NCBI GenBank assembly: GCA_028696635.1
Contig: JAQVGR010000099.1
Location: forward strand, 1 to 6,491
Source: Candidatus Krumholzibacteriia bacterium
GTDB taxonomy: Bacteria > Krumholzibacteriota > Krumholzibacteriia > Krumholzibacteriales > Krumholzibacteriaceae
Direction of reading: 5' to 3'
DNA length: 6,491 nt
The notes beneath the pieces were generated by a model. That model made no database searches and was not told the origin of the DNA. It saw only the letters and a program-made list of their open reading frames with translations. This document shows, piece after piece, positions 5,626-6,491 of this stretch. Made by a program: the position numbers and the translations under genes. Within the stretch, counting starts at the first letter, position 1; each line of letters begins with the position of its first letter.

Positions 5626-6491
5626 ATGAACGAACTGTTGAAATCTCTCGTCGCCGATCTGCTCGAGACGTCGGGATTCCTCGCCTCGATGCGGGGACTC
5701 AAGGGAGCCCGGGGGCGAAGCCGCCTCTTCGGCGACCAGGTCCGGCCCCTGACGGCGGGGGAGATCGACGCTCTCAGGGCCGGCGGAAACAGGTCCGCCG
5801 ACTGGGGCAGGATCCTCGTCGCAGAGCGGTTCTCGCCGGAGCATATCTTCGGCAGCGCCTTCCGCGGCGACTGCGTGCTCGGGGTGCTCTCCGGCGAGGA
5901 GGTTCCCGTCGAGTCGGCCGCGTCGCTCCCCTGCGGGATATACAACAGCACGATCGTCTGCTGCGAGATAGGGGACGGGTGCCTCGTCTCCGACGCCTCC
6001 TTGATCTCGAACTACATCCTCAGGGAGCGGTGCGTCGTCCTGGGCGCGGGATCGGTCGTCGCTTCGCCGGACTGCTCGTTCGGCAACGGCAGGGAGATCG
6101 CGATCGGGATCGAGACCGGGGGGAGGGAGGTCCTCTCGTACGCCGAGATCACGATCCCGGTGGCGGCGGCCGTCGCAACGCGCAGGGGAGACAGGGAGTT
6201 CTTGGGCGCGTACCGGGAGTTCGCGAAGTCGTACATCGATTTCTGCAGCGCCCCCTTCGGCGTCATCGAGCGTGGCGCCGTCGTCCGCCACACACCGCGG
6301 GTGGAGAACGCGTACGTGGGGGAGGGCGCCCTGATCGACGGTGCGACCCTCGTTCGCGACTGCACGATCCTCAGCGCCCCCGACGAGCGGACCGCGGTGC
6401 GAGACGGCGCCTACGCGCGCAACTCTTGCCTGCAGCAGGGATGCGAGGCCGCGTCGATGGCGATCGTCGACGACTCGGTGCTCACCGAGCA
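5626..6491 (+). CDS. DUF4954-family left-handed beta-helix protein, N-terminal part (3' end outside window)
   Basis: The first 288 codons of a protein that runs off the window. After a short N-terminal extension (1-38), residues 41-90 read PLTAGEIDALRAGG, then SADWGRILVAERFSPEHI, then GSAFRGDCVLGVLSG, the opening of DUF4954. The motif GIETGGREVLSYAEI (161-175) matches the family's characteristic ETGGREVP-like segment. Both flanks (105-148 and 225-288) are irregular hexapeptide-like repeats such as IGDGCLVSDASLISN and VGEGALIDGATLVRD, typical of left-handed beta helices in sugar-nucleotide acyl- and uridylyltransferases. From memory, members are about 650-700 residues, so over half is probably missing. 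No enzyme activity is established for the family as far as I know. An AAGGA (5611-5615) lies 10 bases before the ATG. Position 40 bases after nagB suggests an amino-sugar or sugar-nucleotide role, which is inference. Confidence 0.82.
   Translation, partial: MNELLKSLVADLLETSGFLASMRGLKGARGRSRLFGDQVRPLTAGEIDALRAGGNRSADWGRILVAERFSPEHIFGSAFRGDCVLGVLSGEEVPVESAASLPCGIYNSTIVCCEIGDGCLVSDASLISNYILRERCVVLGAGSVVASPDCSFGNGREIAIGIETGGREVLSYAEITIPVAAAVATRRGDREFLGAYREFAKSYIDFCSAPFGVIERGAVVRHTPRVENAYVGEGALIDGATLVRDCTILSAPDERTAVRDGAYARNSCLQQGCEAASMAIVDDSVLTE

Noticed and set aside
5479..6291. 270-codon minus-strand frame across the end of nagB and DUF4954
   Set aside because: No family resemblance, and it is antisense to two recognisable genes; a codon-bias artefact.

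Overview
This is a GC-rich bacterial chromosome segment with five genes plus the tail of a sixth, and no RNA genes, insertion sequences or CRISPR arrays that I can see. Both end genes run off the window. The mix is a PadR regulator with a permease-prefix/DUF4153 membrane protein, a secreted five-bladed-propeller glycosidase-like protein, a NagB, and a DUF4954 left-handed beta-helix protein. It suggests a high-GC Gram-negative lineage in or near the Fibrobacteres-Chlorobi-Bacteroidetes superphylum, or a Gemmatimonadota, Eisenbacteria or Krumholzibacteriota type. That placement is inference from gene families only; there is no phylogenetic marker here.

Layout. (1) 1-1675, plus strand: the C-terminal part of a PadR-family winged-helix repressor, then 23 bases later an 11-helix membrane protein with a cytoplasmic N-terminal permease prefix domain 1. 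This is a typical regulator/membrane-target pair. (2) 1666-2955, minus strand: an exported, probably lipid-anchored protein with the GH32/GH43-type beta-propeller signature and an acidic, thrombospondin-3-like stretch after the signal peptide. It converges with the membrane protein gene and overlaps it by 10 bases. (3) 2956-3202: a non-coding gap with a small AT-rich palindrome. (4) 3203-4537, minus strand: a complete MATE-family multidrug/cation antiporter. (5) 4538-4793: a divergent intergenic region carrying the MATE leader and the nagB promoter and leader, with several small hairpins. (6) 4794-6491, plus strand: nagB (glucosamine-6-phosphate deaminase), then 40 bases later the first 288 codons of a DUF4954 protein, apparently one operon.

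How they fit together. The nagB-DUF4954 pair suggests amino-sugar catabolism or control of the hexosamine pool feeding envelope polysaccharides. The propeller protein could bind or trim an extracellular glycan, but nothing in the sequence ties it to nagB. The MATE pump and the PadR/DUF4153 pair look like independent envelope or efflux functions. I found no strong evidence for a new multi-gene system. The most rewarding unknowns are the DUF4954 protein and the substrate of the propeller lipoprotein.
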